Below the pieces are notes generated by a model, which made no database searches, had not been told where the DNA came from, and saw nothing but the letters and a program-made list of their open reading frames with translations. Positions 34,617 to 46,013 of a DNA stretch of 64,000 nucleotides are shown one piece after another. Source of the stretch: Membranipora membranacea (lineage: Eukaryota; Bryozoa; Gymnolaemata; Cheilostomatida; Membraniporidae); assembly GCA_914767715.1 (NCBI GenBank), contig OU612073.1, positions 15,932,001 to 15,996,000 on the forward strand, in the 5' to 3' direction. A program made the position numbers and the translations under genes. Within the stretch, counting starts at the first letter, position 1. The number at the start of each line of letters is the position of its first letter.

Positions 34617-37424
34617 TTAATTGAGAAGTTTGAGGACGTGGCTCCGAGTGGCATTTTTGAATGTAGCAAGGGATTGACTCAGCTTAACATGATTGGGTAA
34701 TTCGTTAAAATTCTGAGCACCGAAATTAGCTAAAGCAAATCTAAAATTTTCCTTGGATAGTCTAAACCCAGAACTTTTAGCAAGCCGAGTTTCACTAGTT
34801 AATTTCTCGGGGAGCAGATTGGTATCAATTATTGGGACTAAACTATTAACAATTTTATAAAACGTCAGCAGATACAAATATTCGAAACGCAAAGTTAAAA
34901 CAGGGATGTTGTAGGTCTTTCGAGTATTATCTTTAGAACTGTTATAGTCTATAATTTTCAAACATCTATTCTCAATTTTTAAAAATTCTTTTTTGACATA
35001 GTTGTTTGTGGTAAATAAAACAGGAGAGCTGTATTCCAGATTAGAACGTATAAGTCCAATGTACCAAAGCTTAGCTAATTTAGGTGTCAGGAATTTTCTA
35101 TTACGTTGAAAGTTGGTGACTATTGGATAAAGTTTTTGTTTAATTTTACTGGTATGAGATTTAAAATTTAATTTGTTATCAAGAATCACACCTAAGTACT
35201 TAATTTTGTCAGATTGTTTGAAAATGAGATTATTAAATTTAAGTTCCGGAGGTTTGATGTTACGTTTATTAGAAATGGTCATGACATCCGTTTTGCCGCT
35301 GTTTAGAACAAGGCAATTTTCACTGTACCAACTGGATGCTTGATGAATGCTTCTTTCCATAAGTTTTGTGGAAATGTCTGGGTTTTCCCCACTGGTGACT
35401 AGTAGGCAGTCATCAGCATATAGATAACAATTTTTGAGCTCCATCAGATCGTTAATAAACATGATAAACAGGAGTGGTCCAAGTACAGACCCCTGCGGCA
35501 CACCAGTTATAACTCGACTGCATTCAGATACACAACCATTAACTTTCATGGCCTGCTCTCGACTTGAAAGATAATTTTTAATTAAATTTGATGCATTAGT
35601 GTGGAAATTGAATTTCGTTAACAGTTTACTGGCAAGGATCTTATGGTTTACGCAATCAAAAGCTTTACGGATATCAAGTGCAGAAACTGTGACAAATTTT
35701 GACTCGTGCTTTGACAGCAGGGAACGAAATTTGTTGACTAGTTGAGTTAAAATTTGATCAGTGGATGTTCCATTTCTGAAACCAAATTGGCGAGAGGCTA
35801 TTAGATCATTAATTTCCAGGTAATCACGAATTTGGTAATTTATTATCTTTTCTAGGACTTTACTTAATATTGGCAATAGCGAAATTGGTCTATAATTATT
35901 TGGCAAACTTTTCTTGCCACTTTTGAAAATTGGAATTACTAAGGCTTTTTTCCACACATCTGGAAACTCTTGACATTTAAGGCTCAGATTAACAATATGT
36001 GTCAATGGATTCAGAATCAAAGGCTCTAGGATTTTATAAATAAAGGCAGGGATCTGATTTAATCCCCCAGTTTTGCGTGATTTCAATGTGTGCAGATATT
36101 TAGACACCTCACTCGATGTAATTTCTTGAAAAGCAAATTTTGGAAAACTGAAAGCTTTATCATTATCAAAGCCTGAGTAACTTTTATTGGACAATAGCTT
36201 AGCCTCTTCATTGAGATTGGCACCAATGCTAGAAAAATACCTATTTAGACATTCAGCGATCACTGGGCTTTCAGAAGTGTTGCAATTTTCAGATTCAATT
36301 TCTTGAATGACATTATTGCCTTGGTAATTTTTACCTTGGAAAATTTTGATTTTTTGCCATTGGTCTAATGTTTTATCATTAAGAACTGCTCTCATTGCTC
36401 GCTTTTTGGCATCTCTTACTGCATTTGTTGCCTTGTTACGGATTAAACGATAATGCTCCCAGGCAGTAGAATTTTTATCAAATCCCGTCTCAACAAACTT
36501 TTGAAATGCATCTTTTTTAAGGCTTGTTAGTTTAGATGCCACTGGACACTTCCAACAAAGATTGTTTTTTTGCTTTAAGCGTTGGGTTTTAAATGGTGCA
36601 AACTGCTCCACCAATAATTCTATTTTTGATTCTAAAATATCTGCTGCTTCGTGAACACAGTGAACATTCTCTACAATATGAAAATCGAGAGATTTCGCAC
36701 TATTAAAAAACTCAAGATCATCAAAATTTCTGAAATCTCGCTTAGTGACATAAGAAAAGCCGGCCTTAGGCCTTTTTAGATTAACTTTCATTTGAATTGC
36801 AAAATGATCACTTATATCACTTTTTATAACCTTGTGTTCAGGTACTAAATTTTGAACATTAGAGAAAAGTAAGTCGATCGTAGTATTGGAATCTTTAAAA
36901 CATCTAGTATACTCTCTAACGAGCTGTTCATATTGATGAAGTCTCATAAGGGTTTCAAGATTTTCTTTCGCTTGTGAATTACCGGACCAGTCAATGTTAA
37001 AATCACCTATAATTACAGTTGGCTTTCGTAAATTGTGAGCATCCAATAGCTTTTCAAAATTACAGGAAACATCGGTGCTTGCAACACAAGGTGGATTGTA
37101 AACAAGGACCAAACAAAATCTAGACTCAGCAATAACAATTTCGATGCATAGAACTTCGGTCCCACCATGTGAAGTCAAATCAACTTTTTCGAATTTTATG
37201 TTTTGTTTAACATAAACAGCCAGCCCGCCACCACGTGTAGTCAAACCCCTATCCTTACGAATCAATACATAACCAGGTAGTTGAAAATTGTTGTCATAAT
37301 GAGAGCCATTAAACCAAGTTTCCGAAAAACAGATTATGTCATTATTGACCAAATCAGGAGTTAGTCTGAACTCATCAAAATGTTTAGGCAAAGATCTTAT
37401 ATTTAGATGGACAATACTTAACAT
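34617..37424 (-). CDS. LINE ORF2: APE endonuclease + reverse transcriptase, 935 aa
   Basis: Uninterrupted ORF. The N-terminal APE-type endonuclease (about 1-230) has HLNIRSLPKHF, CFSETWFNG, IIGDFNIDW and ISDHFAI with its expected acidic and His residues. The central reverse transcriptase (about 490-770) has NNYRPISLLPILSKVLEKII, QFGFRNGTSTDQI, ALDIRKAFDCVNH, GVPQGSVLGPLLF and YLYADDCLL, keeping both catalytic aspartate sites. The C-terminal part matches the usual thumb region of CR1/Jockey-group LINEs. It nicks target DNA and primes reverse transcription of its own RNA. No stop or frameshift is present, so the copy is young. The start is an ATG right at the endonuclease, 47 bases after the ORF1 stop. 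Confidence 0.92.
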   Translation of the reverse strand: MLSIVHLNIRSLPKHFDEFRLTPDLVNNDIICFSETWFNGSHYDNNFQLPGYVLIRKDRGLTTRGGGLAVYVKQNIKFEKVDLTSHGGTEVLCIEIVIAESRFCLVLVYNPPCVASTDVSCNFEKLLDAHNLRKPTVIIGDFNIDWSGNSQAKENLETLMRLHQYEQLVREYTRCFKDSNTTIDLLFSNVQNLVPEHKVIKSDISDHFAIQMKVNLKRPKAGFSYVTKRDFRNFDDLEFFNSAKSLDFHIVENVHCVHEAADILESKIELLVEQFAPFKTQRLKQKNNLCWKCPVASKLTSLKKDAFQKFVETGFDKNSTAWEHYRLIRNKATNAVRDAKKRAMRAVLNDKTLDQWQKIKIFQGKNYQGNNVIQEIESENCNTSESPVIAECLNRYFSSIGANLNEEAKLLSNKSYSGFDNDKAFSFPKFAFQEITSSEVSKYLHTLKSRKTGGLNQIPAFIYKILEPLILNPLTHIVNLSLKCQEFPDVWKKALVIPIFKSGKKSLPNNYRPISLLPILSKVLEKIINYQIRDYLEINDLIASRQFGFRNGTSTDQILTQLVNKFRSLLSKHESKFVTVSALDIRKAFDCVNHKILASKLLTKFNFHTNASNLIKNYLSSREQAMKVNGCVSECSRVITGVPQGSVLGPLLFIMFINDLMELKNCYLYADDCLLVTSGENPDISTKLMERSIHQASSWYSENCLVLNSGKTDVMTISNKRNIKPPELKFNNLIFKQSDKIKYLGVILDNKLNFKSHTSKIKQKLYPIVTNFQRNRKFLTPKLAKLWYIGLIRSNLEYSSPVLFTTNNYVKKEFLKIENRCLKIIDYNSSKDNTRKTYNIPVLTLRFEYLYLLTFYKIVNSLVPIIDTNLLPEKLTSETRLAKSSGFRLSKENFRFALANFGAQNFNELPNHVKLSQSLATFKNATRSHVLKLLN

Positions 37425-37470
37425 TCAGAATGATGCGACTATCTGGTAACAAGCTCATAGAAGTTTTGAC

Positions 37471-37803
37471 CTAGCCGGATGTGTTCTGTTGTTTGCGAGG
37501 TCTTAGTATAGGTGCTGACTGATTGGTTTCAGACGTAGAGTTCTCCTGAAGCTTGTCAAGATCATTTACACAAGTGATAAGGATGCGGTTGGCTCTTTCA
37601 TTATACCGCACATATATGTTCATATCCTGGGTCCATACAAACTTGTAGCCAAGCTCTTTCACTTTATCTTTAGTCTTGAAATACAGCTCAGACTGAGATT
37701 TAGTGAGGTGTTCATGTATGTAGATCTTACCGCTGCTGCCGAGTCCAAGTTGGTCATGGGTCACTTTCTTCTTTGTGCGACTTGCATACATTAGTTTTTT
37801 CAT
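37471..37803 (-). CDS. LINE ORF1, C-terminal fragment (FP25K-like domain)
   Basis: Minus-strand frame ending 47 bases before ORF2. It contains the block HEHLTKSQSELYFKTKDKV...GYKFVWTQDMNIYVR typical of the C-terminus of ORF1 in many invertebrate CR1/Jockey-type LINEs, a domain also named after the baculovirus FP protein. The frame continues upstream without a start (APRIYVKFTRRC before the first ATG) to about 37868, where a stop marks the truncated 5' end. The full ORF1 would be longer, so this copy lacks a complete RNA-binding protein. Confidence 0.75.
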   Translation of the reverse strand: MKKLMYASRTKKKVTHDQLGLGSSGKIYIHEHLTKSQSELYFKTKDKVKELGYKFVWTQDMNIYVRYNERANRILITCVNDLDKLQENSTSETNQSAPILRPRKQQNTSG

Positions 37804-38049
37804 ACAACGTCTGGTAAATTTGACGTAAATCCTGGGTGCGCTGTGATGCTTATTTCCATTAAAAATTTGTTATGTATAGTGGAGGGTGTTGCATTTGTTT
37901 GTTGACCACAGCATACAGGGTTTTAGCCAGCTTTTTAATTACCAGAGACATGGCTGCTGATCTTTCATACTATATTATGTCATACTTATGGTGAAAATAA
38001 ATTATATTCATTGATTTAATAAAACAAATATCACCTGAGATTTAATTGA

Positions 38050-38160
38050 AGGGCAACCAGGGTTTCGCAGCAATGCATAAATTGGTGGTAAAGAATGTGC
38101 TACGTAGCATCGGCTTTGTGCATGACGCCATGCAAAACTCAAAGTAGTTGCTGACTCTGA
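38050..38160 (-). mobile_element. TTAA MITE, copy 3, truncated
   Basis: AGGGCAACCAGGGTTTCGCAGCAATG (written here only to 20: AGGGCAACCAGGGTTTCGCA) begins a segment that matches the right half of the element at 24218-24570 in reverse orientation, through CAAAACTCAAAGTAGTTGCTG. The match ends near 38160, so the other terminus is missing. Confidence 0.75.
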
Positions 38161-39058
38161 CTCTAAATTATGGCATACGTGCGATGATGTCATCAATAAT
38201 GAAATAATTCTACTGCAATTGGCATTTTACCCCAAGTAATATATTCAACATAGAAGGTTGGTACTGTAAAGGTGGCAGTATAAAACTACCAACCGTTCCA
38301 TCGGGCCATTGGCTTGCAGCTCACCATGATAACTCATCAATAACATGAACATTGACCTCTCCATTTTGTCAGGGAGGATGGGTGCCCCCCCCCCTCATTG
38401 ATTTTGTACTGACAAAAGTTTCCAGAAACTTGCGGAAGTTGTCTTGCCATACATAGAGAGAAAACAACCACTAATCATGACCTATTAAGGCAGGTCAGGG
38501 AGTTAGCCTCGGCATGTTGCACGGGGCGGGTGTGGGACTACCCCAACCCACCTGGCCCCCTACCAACCCCCCTACCGTTATCCTAGCAATGAAACATGTT
38601 GATCGTTGAGGAGATCTAACCTGTGCAATTCACTCTTGGATCACTTCAGGGCTAATAAAAAATGTTGCTGTTAAAAGAATTTACAAGTAAAAATAATAGT
38701 CAACAAAAAAATTCAATAGGTCATTATCTATTATCATCATACAATCATAATGTAGCAGCTATTATAAGGACGCTGCAGAAATACTGCCATTAATAGAATA
38801 CACATTTAAAAATAAAAGGATAACAATAGAGATAAACGGTTGATTATCTATGATCAGCAAGTAGTTATAATGTAACAGCTATTGTTTTATTTTAAACCGA
38901 TAATGCTTTATTAGTTGAGATTGGAGTTGTACACAGTTTCATTAGTCAAGCTGCCTATCGCAGTCCTTCAAAATCACAATGAGGCATACACTTCCAAAGC
39001 ATCTCTAGTAAATGGGTTGGATATTGTTGACAAACATAAAATCAGCTACAGGGAGACT
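38161..39058. other. Intergenic region upstream of sulfotransferase paralog 1
   Basis: No coding exon. A C-run of about 10 occurs near 38386, and a C/G-rich patch at 38515-38575. The paralog's start exon begins at 39059; no clear TATA box is seen. Confidence 0.45.
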
Positions 39059-42000
39059 ATGGCTCTACACAAGGTGAGATATTTTGCCAAAGTTATAGGA
39101 ATTTTCAACTTGGTACATTTTGGTTAAAGTGCTAGTTATAATCTGTGGGGTCATATTTGATGCCTCCTCCCAAAGTATAGTCTGTGGAATATCGGTTACC
39201 TCAAGAACAAGGCTGAAATTACTGCAGCTAAATTGCAGGTCAGAGCGCACCTTGGGGTTCATCAAATCCCTGTTGTCAGTGGACTGAGTGGGATTCAAAC
39301 CCTTCAAAACTTGTCAGCCTAACCAACTGAGCCCCTACTACTCTCAGATTTGGTACTTTATACCAATATTGATTATTGATATTAATATCTAACTGGTAGC
39401 TAACATGAAATCAAAACTGAAGATAAAAACTATTAAGAGGCAGGTTGTTACATGGATAACTATCATATACCTATACAATAGTAACGTGTAGTGCCGAGTG
39501 CCGGGTGCAGGGTGCAGGGTGCCGGAGTGCCGGGTGCCGGAGTGCCGGGTGCCGGAGTGCCGGGTGCCGGGTGCCGGGTGCCGGGTGCCGGGTGCCGGGT
39601 GCCGGGTGCCGGGTGCCGGGTGCCGGGTGCCGGGTGCCGAGTGGGTAAGTGTAATTGCTGTTCATTCCTCAGGGGTTGTTAGTTCAATTTCTCCGGAAAA
39701 GATTTTCTAGATAAGTCTTTAAAAGCTTTCCAGCAGCTAGCACCCTAAAACCAACACAAAATCATAGCAATTTTCTTCTGTTATTTCAGGCTGCTCGAAT
39801 TTGCTCATTAACAAAAACAGACTGCCTATGGCTTCTCAGTGGTACAGCGATCATTCTCACAGGAAATTACATTTACTCCAATCATGTGATCGGTAAGATT
39901 GCCCTCAGTCTGAGCCTCCAGAATCTTGCACCCCGCCCGACTTCCCCATCGGCCGGAGAAGATTGCCCTCAATATATTAGTATATTGAATAAAAATTTTG
40001 GAGTGTGGGGTTATAGGTTTGAAGTTTTAAGACATTTAATGTTCTAAGTTCTATCAACTCATAATGTGTTGTTTTGTGAAATTATATCTAGTACCATGGT
40101 ATTCATTGAAAACCTTTTCCTTTTTGGCCAATCATGAATGCCCGGAAGGGAGAATTTCAGTCCTTACAGCTTAATAGATCATCCATGTAGAGTTACGCCT
40201 TGCGACCTGTAAATATGCATTTCCCTTATGCCAACAGAATCTGCCGAAGGAAAGTTTACAAGCCTGTATGATGTTAAAAATGTGCAAACAGACAGGTACT
40301 TTTTGGAGCTGTACAAAAGACCTGTAGCAGGTATGTGATAAATAGTCAACCATGTCAATGTTTATTGATGTTGCTCACCCTGCTCTCTTACTTGTGGCTG
40401 TCCTGATTCCTAACTCCTTGTTGTAGCTAAGTTAAGTTTTATTGATCATAATCAACGATCGAAGACAAGTTTTTGGTGAAGGCAAAGCTAGTTTTGACAA
40501 AATCGGTGCCTTGCGGAATCAATGTTTATGTAATTATACCAAAATCATCTGAAAGGGCAATCAATGGAGTAAGAGGACGCAGGGACGGTATGGTGCTAGA
40601 GTTGATGATGCTTTGTTTGAATCCAGCTTCCAGTCAGCTCAGATTTGATGGACCCCCAGGTGTGCTCTAGCCTGAGTACATATAGTGAGCAATATGGCAC
40701 ACTTAATGCGGCGACTCGCTTGATTAGGGATCAATATTTTGCCGGTTGTGATGTGAACCGCGCATACAACAAACAGCAGTGGTTTTTGAAATTGCATCTC
40801 CAAAAAACCATCTAACACTCTAAATTTTCAAAGATTTTCAAAGATTTTAATGGGTACCACATAATTATTGGAATATAAAAGATGTCTCACATTTCCAAAA
40901 GCCGAAAATGCAACACTTATGAAGCTTTTAAAGTCATTACCATACTGGTAAATAAGTTGATTTGAATTTAAATACATGATCTCTTTTCCATCATGGCATA
41001 ACTTTTAATTTTAATTGCATTGATCAGGTGCATCTATAACTATACTGTAACTGTTTTAAAGTTGAAACATTGAATGGAATGTAATGCCGCAGTTTTACTA
41101 TGAGTCATTTGGTTGTATTATTGTTTGGTATCTATGGTTAGTTCATGACAAGCTAAATTGCGTCATGAACAATCTGTAAGCCAAATTAAAGCAACTTTTT
41201 TGTTTTTGTTTCATATGAATCAATTTCCTAGAAAATCTTGTTTTTGAAACCTACTCAGAGTAATGTCCTAATTAGTTTTAACAAAACTTTTGCAAGTAAA
41301 TGGATCATACATGACCTCTACTGCTTGCCAAGCAGTAACAACAGTGCTAATTTAAGCTGAGCAAATCCTAGCACCCTAGGCCATTCTTCGTTCACTCCTC
41401 AAATTGAAAGCAAAACTGCACGCACAAAGCCAGATAATTAAAAGTGTTTAGTGAGGTTCAGCTCAAAAAGTAGAACAGATTCTTTTTACTTGTACTTGCA
41501 GAATCCGAACCTGATGTAATGGCTGACTATGCTTACGATAGACTTATCAAAGGCCTACCGATAAACCAGCTAGTGCCCTGTCCTGAGTCTATAGGGGCCA
41601 ATTATACATGTCAGAAGAACTATAAAGCAGACTGGCAGGGTCGGAGTGATACAGGGAATATTCTGGAAGAGAGAATGCAAACACTCAGGTGTTGTTTCTT
41701 TCTATGCTAGGCATGATGTATTCTAATTAAAGACCTGCTTTCTTATGGTCAAGCTTATAGATTGGTCGTTTAAAGATTGTAGACTGATGTTGCGGATAAG
41801 GCTATGCGTTTGGCTTGGCCAGGGGGGATGTCGGTAGGGGGGCAAGTCTTGGGGGCTCAAACTATACTCCGCCCTGTAATTAAAAATTACAGACATCGAT
41901 TAAAGATAATTTCAGATAATTATAGATAACAAAGATAGAAACATCTTTGATTGTAATTTAGTTATTGTTATTAATATATGTTCTCATAATAAGCGGATAG

Positions 42001-44694
42001 GTTATGGGATAAATTACTTATGTATTATGTTTCGTTTCTTGGCAGGATGGTAAGGTTCTATATTACCTTTTTTATCTCGTTTTCAGATCACGTTGTCAAA
42101 AATACTACGCCCATATATGGAACGCGTCACTATCACAATATGGCACCAATCACAGCATCATGGAGAAGCACTTCGATGATTTCAAAAGGCCAAGTGTGAG
42201 TACATGGTCAAGCAGTGTGTAGAAAAGTCGAAGCGCACTGAATTGACTTGAGCTTAAACTGATTTATCACAGTTTCAGGCTAACATTGCATGTGGGATAT
42301 CCTATCTAGAATACATAAGGTTGATATATATTTATGGAAATGAAATTATACAAAAAAAAGTCTTAACCTATAGTCAAACAATTATTGCAGCTCATGCGTA
42401 TCATATGATATGGGACTTTATTTTCTAGATGATGATGTTCAATAGTATAGAAAATGTAGCGTTCTGTAGAATGCCAAAGATGGGTACTGTATTTATATCT
42501 AATGCATGGAAACAACTTCTGAATGCCCCAATGACTAATGAGAGTTTACACACAGAGAGACTTAATATAAAGAGAAGAGCTGGACGGGAGCACTTCAAAT
42601 ACTTCTGGGGCAATCAAGTGAGTTAACTAAAAGTGTGAGGCACCACAAAATTGTTTCTTATTTCTTGTTTGTTATCTAAATATACCACGAAAGAAAGAAT
42701 TGTGATAATAATGCAATGGTTAATCTGCTTTTACAAGCCTGATGCAAGGCATAACCTCATGTGAAGATGGTTGGTGGAATCTTAACTGGTGCATAATATG
42801 TAAAAATGGTTACTAAAACTGCAACAAGGGGCTAGTCATGCTCAGTGATAGACGCCACTTGGACAGTCCTTATTTGTGGCCCAAGTCAGGTCAAAGTTTT
42901 ATTACTTATCCTTGACCTTTTGCCGGCGGTGGACAACACATAATTTCAAGGATAAAAGTAGGCCTTTGCAGAGCAAACCTTGGTTAGTATTATGTGATGG
43001 TCAGGCTGATGCGTCTGTGTTTAACTCATGCATTATTCCGATTGCACAAACAAGTGGTGGCCTAGTCTAAGTACTCAGACAGCTGCATTGCGAGTTAGTG
43101 ACATTACATTATCAAACACACATTATCAGACACTCAATCTGATAATACAATGTCACTAACTCACAATGCTGCTGTCTGAGCACTTACACTAGTGGTGGCC
43201 CTGCCTCTACTACTAGGAGTAGACTACACATTGCTAAGGTTCTCCTCACCAACATTTACCTGTAACTTGTTACTATTTATATATATCCAGACAAAACTAC
43301 CTCAGAATGAGAGATTTGTGACATACACAGTCGCTCGGAGCCCTTGGACTCGCGCTGTCAGTGTCTTTAGAGAGAAATGTGAACGATTGTCTTCAGACAA
43401 ACAATGTAAGTGCAAGCAAAAGTTCTCTGCATCATTTATCTCCTCACTCAATATCCACTTTCCCTGCTATAAATGGCTTTTCAAAACTTTTGAAACTATG
43501 ATGTCACTGCAACATTAGGCTGCCCTATTTTTGAAAACTCCAGCGTTCAATTGATTGGGTTGTACCGTTAAACTCTTTCAGGTCAGAGTCAATAAAGTTG
43601 TCTTCTATCTTTTGTATCGAGTCAACAGCTTTTGCTTCCCAGTCTCTTATAAAGACCTTAAATCAAACATCATCTAAACAAACTAATCATGTCCCACCAT
43701 TTATTTAGATCAGTGTATGTTGAGCTTTGGAAGAGCCTGCGGTGGTAAAAATAACCATGTAGATTTCCCAAAGTTTGTACGATGTGTGGTTGACCAAATG
43801 GAGGAAGAGAAGACGGAATTCTTTGGTCATGTACAGACAACTTACAGCCGATGTGGTATATGTGATTATCCTTACAACTATGTAGGTGAGTCTTGAACGA
43901 TATACATGTCAGGAGTATCCCAGAATGCAATTATATCCTGGAATTCCCAGGGTAATCTGATATATCTCTCACATGTAAACATTTGACAGGATTCACAAGG
44001 ATGACATTCTGAGTGAGTCCTGAATTCAGCGGACAGTGATGCATTTCTTACCAGGGATCCTGCAGACAAAACTCATATTTTAATCATTATTATATGGTGT
44101 GCTCAGAATTGTTTGATGCTGTCTGCTCAAATCTGAGTAGCCCATGGTACTTGAAAGCCGTAGTCTATCACGGTGTACCACAGTCTCAATGTGGTGTGTT
44201 TTATCCTCTTTACCACTTGGCATAACTTCAAAGGAGTTTCAATAAATATCATTATTGAGGTGATAGGCACTCAGGAATAGAACTCTTACTATCAACATTA
44301 CCTATGCCTGTCAGTTCTTATCTGTCATACATTCATATCAAACCCTTCGCCCAGCAGGTATCAATTGCTCAGGCACCCTCAGTGTATGTAGATTCTTCAC
44401 TCTATCACTCTATGACATAATCATACAATGTTATTTTTGTTTTAAGTTGTTATCGAGAACTACATGGAGGAGACAGCTTACATATTTAAAGAAGCGGGGT
44501 TAGCAGACCCTCTTCCAGTGCTCAACAGAGTAAGGAAGGAAACTATGAGACCACTAGAAAAGGAGGCTAAAAAGCTGTCGTACAGTGACTACTGGAAGCA
44601 GGTGCCCTCAGACCTGATTGACAGGTTCAGATTTTTGTATAGATATGAGATTATGCTGTTTGACTATCCGGAGTCTCCTTTTGTCATCCCTTGA
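39059..44694 (+). CDS. Carbohydrate sulfotransferase, tandem paralog 1
   Basis: Nine exons join in phase: 39059-39073, 39790-39892, 40238-40330, 41502-41688, 42087-42195, 42429-42617, 43291-43405, 43709-43885 and 44447-44694; 411 residues. Type II topology: MALHK is coded by a 15-base exon, then a short cytosolic part and an anchor (WLLSGTAIILTGNYIY, about 18-33). The stem has the conserved block LVPCPESIGANYTCQKNY and N-glycosylation sequons NYT, NAS and NHS. The 5'-phosphosulfate loop is CRMPKMGTVFISNAW (182-196), with Val where the family usually has Thr/Ser. The 3' motif is VARSPWTRAVSVFREKC (Arg248, Ser256). SRCGICDYPYNYVG and a C-terminal YRYEIMLFDYPESPF match the Sulfotransfer_2 (CHST) fold. 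The acceptor glycan is unknown. Confidence 0.88.
39130..39345 (-). repeat. tRNA-derived SINE in intron 1 of paralog 1
   Basis: On the minus strand GGGGCTCAGTTGGTTAGGCT (A box) and GGGTTTGAATCCCACTC (B box) have near-canonical spacing for a tRNA-like head, followed by a tRNA-unrelated body of about 170 bases. A decayed relative lies at 21775-21905. Confidence 0.75.
39488..39645. repeat. GC-rich minisatellite, 7-base unit GTGCCGG
   Basis: About 20 copies of GGGTGCC / GAGTGCC, the middle part nearly perfect, in intron 1 of paralog 1. The unit is open in several frames on both strands, which explains the long false reading frames at 39471-39710. Confidence 0.95.
42618..43290 (+). other. Intron 6 of paralog 1
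   Basis: Carries the foldback element at 43063-43191. No additional exon is seen; the open frame at 42876-43070 has no support. Confidence 0.6.
43063..43191. mobile_element. Short foldback element with 9-base target duplication
   Basis: The left end TAGTCTAAGTACTCAGACAG pairs with the right end GCTGTCTGAGCACTTACACTA. The arms continue through GCATTGCGAGTTAGTGACATT / AATGTCACTAACTCACAATGC (quoted in part). GTGGTGGCC flanks the element on both sides (43054-43062, 43192-43200), consistent with a 9-base target-site duplication. A relative lies at 63002-63101. Confidence 0.85.
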
Positions 44695-46013
44695 TGTTTA
44701 CCTTTGCATTTTCTTCGCGGTCATTATCTCATTATTTAATATATCTATATATATATATATATATATATATATTATCATTTCTTTTATAGATGATCTCATG
44801 TCTTTTTTATTGTACCAATGATAGAAAAAGACACCCTTTAGTCTGGGATCACATAACTTGATTAAAAATCTGTTTAATTTTTTGTTTGTTTCACAATTGA
44901 CCACTAGCAGCCCATTTCTTTGTGGATGAAAAGAGCAGACAAACACATTGATATAATGATATTGTTTATGGATTGTCCCTATGCTGCTCAATTGTGTTTT
45001 ACTTTTTATAAGAAAATTAGATAATGTTTTTAAACAGAAAGAAACGATGTATGAGGGTCAATGAAGCCTTCTGATTATTTATTGATCGGAGACCCAAATA
45101 TCTTTTGTTATTTTATTGCCATGTCTTAGACCAAAAGGTTATGATTTCATATGTCTATGCCTACATATTTTATAAGATTTTACCTCTGGAATATGTTGTA
45201 GTGGTAGAAGTAGTCAAATTACAGTTTAATGATTTTAACTCAAACAAAGGGGAAGTTATGAACATCATAAATAATTATCGTTATTAATCTCTTTAAATAT
45301 CTGCTAAACTGCTAGCTTAGTTTTTCTGCCTGCAGTGTACTATTTTTGTTGATAAAAAGCTTCTATAATGGGTCAAACCTATTATTCTAAGGATATATTT
45401 GAACGGACGAGCGATGTGTGAAGCTCAAAGAAGCTTCTTCTTTTTGCAAATCCGTTAAAGCCTGAGCAAAAGGTATAGTGCAATCAAAAGAAAGCAAATG
45501 GATGAACACAGTTGGTCTTGTTGGTGGTGTACATTCAGTTGCGCCCATCGGGTAAATGACTTTGTTCGAAGGGTGATTGATCTTTGCTACAAGCAATCGC
45601 AATTAATCAGATGATATCTGCTTTCATGGTAAACATTATTCTTATTATTCAGTTTAATAAAGTCGCACGAGTCTGACAGGTAATTCCGACCAATTGGTCA
45701 CCATGTTTAGATTATCCGAAAATGGTCACCAGAAAATTGGATGATAAGTCGTAATCCATTCAATTTATTTTCCTATCTTCAGGGGCATTGGGCTCAGTGT
45801 GACTATTATCATTTGTACATTTTAGAATATCAATGAACGATTATCAATATTTAATTTCGTAAGTTTTAAGCCAATGATGTATGAGTTATTGTTTTTGTTG
45901 TGCAGTGCTGTTGCCAAACATAGTCCGATATTGAGGCCTACATTTTCAATATGCTACAGCTGATAGGGTTGTTATTGAAAATTAATGGCAGTAAGAACAT
46001 CAGCTGAGAGACT
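44695..46013. other. Intergenic between paralogs 1 and 2
   Basis: Begins with the 3' UTR of paralog 1 and a (TA)n run at 44747-44771. No supported gene; the open frames at 44698-44991 and 45105-45287 have no domains. An AATAAA at 45656-45661 is far downstream and may not belong to the gene. Confidence 0.5.

Larger units (their letters stand above)
34350..37870 (-). mobile_element. Non-LTR retrotransposon (LINE), nearly intact
   Basis: Minus-strand element with the end of ORF1 (about 37850-37471), a complete ORF2 (37424-34617) and a short 3' UTR. The 3' end on the minus strand reads GTCCTAAGGACTTATTCTTC...AATAAACATGG followed by TATATATA, a form common in CR1-like LINEs. It is 5'-truncated within ORF1 (a stop enters the frame near 37870). 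It lies between two sulfotransferase genes in opposite orientation to them. Target-site duplications were not resolved. Confidence 0.85.

Noticed and set aside
39300-39345. A functional tRNA gene on the minus strand
   Set aside because: The A and B boxes are good, but the acceptor stem does not pair and the sequence continues into a repeat body, so it is a SINE.
39471-39710. Three repetitive open frames on both strands
   Set aside because: They are products of the 7-base minisatellite, which stays open in several frames.
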